Below, in pieces: positions 61,185 to 64,000 of a DNA stretch of 64,000 bases (the stretch's first letter is position 1; the number at the start of each line of letters is the position of its first letter). The notes beneath the pieces were generated by a model. The model worked only from the letters and a program-made list of their open reading frames with translations, had not been told where the DNA came from and made no database searches. Made by a program: the position numbers and the translations under genes. This stretch comes from Bradyrhizobium sp. 141 (GTDB lineage: Bacteria > Pseudomonadota > Alphaproteobacteria > Rhizobiales > Xanthobacteraceae), in contig NZ_JADPKR010000062.1 in NCBI RefSeq assembly GCF_023074055.1, positions 62,001 to 126,000 on the forward strand, read 5' to 3'.

Positions 61185-62351
61185 TCAGATGTCGAAAGCC
61201 GGCTGTGCGCGGCGTACCGCGGCGACCTGCCGCCGATCCATCAAGCGCCTGACCCAGCTACGGCCTGGTTCTTCGACAAAGCGATACGTGACGACCGACA
61301 GCAAGACGGTCAAAAGCAGCATCGCGATTTGCAGGAAATCTCCGAGCCAAAGCGATCCATGCATGGAGACCACTTTCGTCGGTTCATGGCCCGAGCTCAA
61401 CGCGTAAGAGACCAACAGGTCCGTATGCCCGAGGCGCTCGACAACCATGAGGACCGCCCGCACCACGGCCCTGACAAGCGGATGCAGCATGTAGATCGAA
61501 TAGGTCAGCATCCCGATCACGAGCATGAGCGGCACCGTCAGCTGGCGACTGACCGCGCCAGCTTCACGCGCGAACACCAGAACCACCAGCGTAAACACCG
61601 CCGGCGAGGCCACCTGCAAGGTGACGCTGCTGCCGGCCACAGAGACATAACCGACGACGAGCAGGACGCTCGCCGTCTCCAGCAACGTCTCAGCGGACGG
61701 CGTCAGGCGTGCGCGCAACACCGGAAAGCGCTCTCGTAGGTCGAAGGAGAGAACGCCAAGCGCGAAGCCGTAAAGACAGCGCACGAGGCCGTAGTCGTAA
61801 GTCGCATTCATCCCATCCGGGCTGATGGCGGCGAGCACGATCGGTCCGGCAATGATCGGGAGCAGCCAGGGCCAGATCGTCGGCCCGATCCGACTTACGA
61901 CGACGGCGAAGATCACATAGGCGGCGAACTCGGCGCTGATGCTCCAGCTCGCGAAATTCAGCCAGTTCTGCGGATTGATGCCGAGTCCCTGCAGGAGAAG
62001 AATGTTGGTGACGATGGCCTGCAGGAGGTTTGGGCCAACACCGTCCTTCGCAGCGTCAATGGGAATGAACAGCAGCAAGGTCACAAGATGCAGCGGATAG
62101 ATCCGCCCAAGCCGCAGGACGAGAAAGCGGCTCGCGCCGAAGCCCTCAGCAAGGCGCGAACGATAGTTCGACGCGATGACAAAGCCGCTCAGAACGAAGA
62201 AGAAATCGACGAACAGATACGCATTTCTGGTGAGCGGCAGGAAAGACAGATGGCTGATCACGTCGAAGTGGAACAGCGCGACCATGCAAGCACAAATGCC
62301 ACGCCAGCTGTCGAGCGCATGATATCGGGTGATATTTGCAGCCGCGTCCAT
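61185..62351 (-). CDS. Membrane acyltransferase, acyltransferase-3 (OafA/YrhL-like) family
   Basis: A 388-residue protein with about ten membrane helices. ITRYHALDSWRGICACMVAL then FHFDVISH carries the catalytic His-type motif of the family (R-G-x-A..H). FVDFFFVLSGFVIASNYRSR is the second conserved block, with RLGRIYPLHLVTL following. It transfers acyl groups to extracytoplasmic sugars (exopolysaccharide, O-antigen) or glycolipids. ATG 62351 fits the family N-terminus; an in-frame GTG at 62378 would add nine residues. No polysaccharide genes are next to it. Confidence 0.9.
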   Translation of the reverse strand: MDAAANITRYHALDSWRGICACMVALFHFDVISHLSFLPLTRNAYLFVDFFFVLSGFVIASNYRSRLAEGFGASRFLVLRLGRIYPLHLVTLLLFIPIDAAKDGVGPNLLQAIVTNILLLQGLGINPQNWLNFASWSISAEFAAYVIFAVVVSRIGPTIWPWLLPIIAGPIVLAAISPDGMNATYDYGLVRCLYGFALGVLSFDLRERFPVLRARLTPSAETLLETASVLLVVGYVSVAGSSVTLQVASPAVFTLVVLVFAREAGAVSRQLTVPLMLVIGMLTYSIYMLHPLVRAVVRAVLMVVERLGHTDLLVSYALSSGHEPTKVVSMHGSLWLGDFLQIAMLLLTVLLSVVTYRFVEEPGRSWVRRLMDRRQVAAVRRAQPAFDI

Positions 62352-62638
62352 TGAACATGGGTAGGCAAGACCAGACACCGGAACAAGCCGAGGCTGACTC
62401 TATGCTTAATGTGGTCGCGGCCAGAGGCGCCCCCGTTCCCTTGCAAGTCGGCTGGGCCGGCATCGCCCCCGATGTCACCGCCCAACTCTGTTGAGTGGCC
62501 TGGCGCCGGATGGCCGGCACTTGAAAGCTCGGCCGCGGCGGGAGTGAGGGTGCGACACTGACGCGCTGTTGATCGCAGCCCATTGGCTACGCACAGCATT
62601 GCACGCTAGACTTTCCCGAAGTCACCGAGGACGGATGC

Positions 62639-63451
62639 ATGTGGCGACTGGTTTGGGCGGCTCTGGCGCTGTTCAGCGTATCCTTCGCGCCTGCTCTCGC
62701 CCAGCAGCCGCCGCGCAGCGAGTGCCTGGCGATGGCCAATGCCGCGCCGCGGGCCATGCCGGTTGCGTTCCGGCAGGCCGCCAGCTCCGCTGAGGTCGAG
62801 ATCACTTATGCCGGCCATTCCACCTACTACATCGACACGCCCGCGGGCTTGCGTATCGCCACCGACTATAGCGGCGCCTATCAGGTCGGCCGGCTGCCCG
62901 ATGTCGCCACCATGAACCGCGCCCACAGCACCCACTACACCTTATTCCCGGACAGGCGCATTCCTCACGTGCTGCATGGCTGGAGCGAGGACGGCAAGCC
63001 GGCGATCGTGTCGGAGCGCATCAGTGACACCTTCGTCCGCAATGTCACGACCGACATCCGCCGCTATTTCGGCGACGACGCCGGCGCCGACATGATCCGC
63101 GACGGCAATTCGATCTTCATCTTCGAGGTCGCGGGCCTCTGCATCGGCCATCTCGGCCACCTCCATCACAAGCTCGACGACAGCCATTTCGCCCAGATCG
63201 GACGGCTCGATATCGTGATGGTGCCGATCGATGGGACCTACACCATGACGCTGGGAGGCATCTCCGAGATTACCAAGCGGTTGCGCGCCTCCGTCGTGCT
63301 GCCGATGCATCGCTTTGCCACGCCGCTCGACGATTTCATGCGCCGGATCGGGCAGGACTTCGAGATCGACCGTCGCACCGAGCGTTCCTTCCGGATGTCG
63401 CGGGATGCTCTGCCCTCGAAGCCGTCCGTGATCATCCTCGACGGGGTCTGA
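62639..63451 (+). CDS. Secreted MBL-fold (UlaG-like) protein
   Basis: A 270-residue exported protein. The signal peptide MWRLVWAALALFSVSFAPAL ends near AQQ. VEITYAGHSTYYIDTPAGLR and IATDYSGAY are the first strands of a UlaG/RomA-like metallo-beta-lactamase fold. RAHSTHYTLF holds the HxxH-type metal site (usual form SHxHxDH), and CIGHLGHLHHKLDD and VLPMHRF supply later His residues. The first metal motif is degenerate (Ser/Thr in place of Asp), so activity is unsure. GAGG precedes ATG 62639. It is 65 bp before another hypothetical gene on the same strand. Confidence 0.8.
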   Translation: MWRLVWAALALFSVSFAPALAQQPPRSECLAMANAAPRAMPVAFRQAASSAEVEITYAGHSTYYIDTPAGLRIATDYSGAYQVGRLPDVATMNRAHSTHYTLFPDRRIPHVLHGWSEDGKPAIVSERISDTFVRNVTTDIRRYFGDDAGADMIRDGNSIFIFEVAGLCIGHLGHLHHKLDDSHFAQIGRLDIVMVPIDGTYTMTLGGISEITKRLRASVVLPMHRFATPLDDFMRRIGQDFEIDRRTERSFRMSRDALPSKPSVIILDGV

Positions 63452-63515
63452 GGCGCAATTTTCTCCAAGCCGGCGTCGGCCGGTCGTGCTGACCTCCTCG
63501 CAAGAGGAGATCGAC

Positions 63516-64000
63516 ATGACCGACTTTGGCAGACTATTGCATGCGGAAGGACCAAATCCCGAGCATGCAGCGGCACTCCAGCTCTACGGTCGCTTCGTCG
63601 GCGACTGGGATGCCGAGATCACCGCCCATGGGTCCGATGGCGCGAAACACACCGCGCCCGGAGAAATTCATTTTGGCTGGGTGCTGGAGGGCCGCGCCGT
63701 CCAGGACGTCTGGATCATTCCCCGCCCGGCGGGCAGCCCGGCCTTTCCGATCGCCGGCAATTGGTACGGCACGACGCTGCGCGTTTACGATCCGACCATC
63801 GATGCGTGGCGGATTTCCTGGTTCGATCCCGGCCGCAGCATATTCCGCCAGCAGATCGGCCGTCTGCGTGGACAGGATATCGTGCAGGAAGGCACGACCG
63901 AAACGGGCGAGCTGACGCGCTGGAGCTTTACGGAGATCACCAGGGACTGCTTCCATTGGCTCGGCGAGGTCAAACCGGCCAATGCAACCGATTGGCGGCT
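63516..64000 (+). CDS. Hypothetical protein (DUF1579-like?), truncated by the window end
   Basis: The frame opens at ATG 63516, with AGAGGAGA at 63504-63511, and stays open to the last base (161 codons seen). The N-terminus is MTDFGRLLHAEGPNPEHAAA, then LYGRFVGDWDAEITAHGSDG and WVLEGRAVQDVWIIPRP. Alternating Trp-rich strands suggest a small beta-barrel such as DUF1579 or lipocalin-like folds, but I do not recognise the family with certainty. There is no signal peptide. It probably belongs to the same unit as the MBL-fold gene upstream. Confidence 0.7.
   Translation, partial: MTDFGRLLHAEGPNPEHAAALQLYGRFVGDWDAEITAHGSDGAKHTAPGEIHFGWVLEGRAVQDVWIIPRPAGSPAFPIAGNWYGTTLRVYDPTIDAWRISWFDPGRSIFRQQIGRLRGQDIVQEGTTETGELTRWSFTEITRDCFHWLGEVKPANATDWR

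Noticed and set aside
62380..62600. Short minus-strand open frames upstream of the acyltransferase gene
   Set aside because: Translations are composition-driven and match no family I know; the acyltransferase frame begins at 62351 (or 62378).

Overview
The window is a stretch of chromosome from an alphaproteobacterium, most likely a Bradyrhizobium or close relative. The reasons are high GC with strongly GC-biased third codon positions, families of palindromic intergenic repeats of the bradyrhizobial kind, an MbfA-type iron exporter behind a textbook Irr/ICE operator, and many paralogous catabolic and ABC-uptake genes. I see no rRNA or tRNA gene, insertion sequence, phage or CRISPR array. I call about 54 intact or edge-truncated protein genes and two broken ones.

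Layout. 1-1.9 kb: a GMC oxidoreductase cut by the window edge and broken by a frameshift, then a C-terminal scrap of an SDR gene. 1.9-12.3 kb: CvpA-like protein, an SDR, a DUF3775 protein, a catabolic-looking run (MBL hydrolase, FAH-family hydrolase, GST, second MBL hydrolase, epoxide-hydrolase-like enzyme), then mbfA with promoter and operator, an amidase and an NTF2-like protein. 12.5-17.3 kb: an acyl-CoA dehydrogenase/alcohol dehydrogenase pair, an SDR and an enoyl-CoA hydratase, which suggest acyl-CoA metabolism. 17.5-20.9 kb: GNAT and DUF1127 genes divergent from a LysR regulator and an MFS carrier. 21-23.7 kb: two amidohydrolases plus a Rieske protein. 23.8-27.1 kb: CinA, DUF1488, a TPR protein and AMP nucleosidase. 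27.3-30.4 kb: a type I secretion ABC/HlyD pair.

31.1-40.3 kb is the most interesting metabolic unit. A dipeptide-type ABC transporter operon (SBP, two permeases, two ATPases) has an amidase and a small AtzG-like subunit inserted between its ATPase genes, joined by 4-nt overlaps. A paralogous SBP gene diverges from it. The 200-bp divergent intergenic region carries a sigma-54 -24/-12 match facing each SBP gene and one TGT-N10-ACA activator-type site. I read this as a nitrogen-regulated uptake and amide-hydrolysis system.

40.4-50.3 kb is a surface module: a 2058-residue FecR/VCBS-repeat protein, a CHASE2 adenylate/guanylate cyclase just downstream, and a LapG-type (BTLCP) cysteine protease gene diverging upstream. 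51.8-58.6 kb is a branched-chain-type (Liv) ABC transporter operon containing an acyl-CoA ligase. 58.9-64 kb holds an ABC exporter pair, a membrane acyltransferase, a secreted MBL-fold protein and an edge-truncated hypothetical gene.
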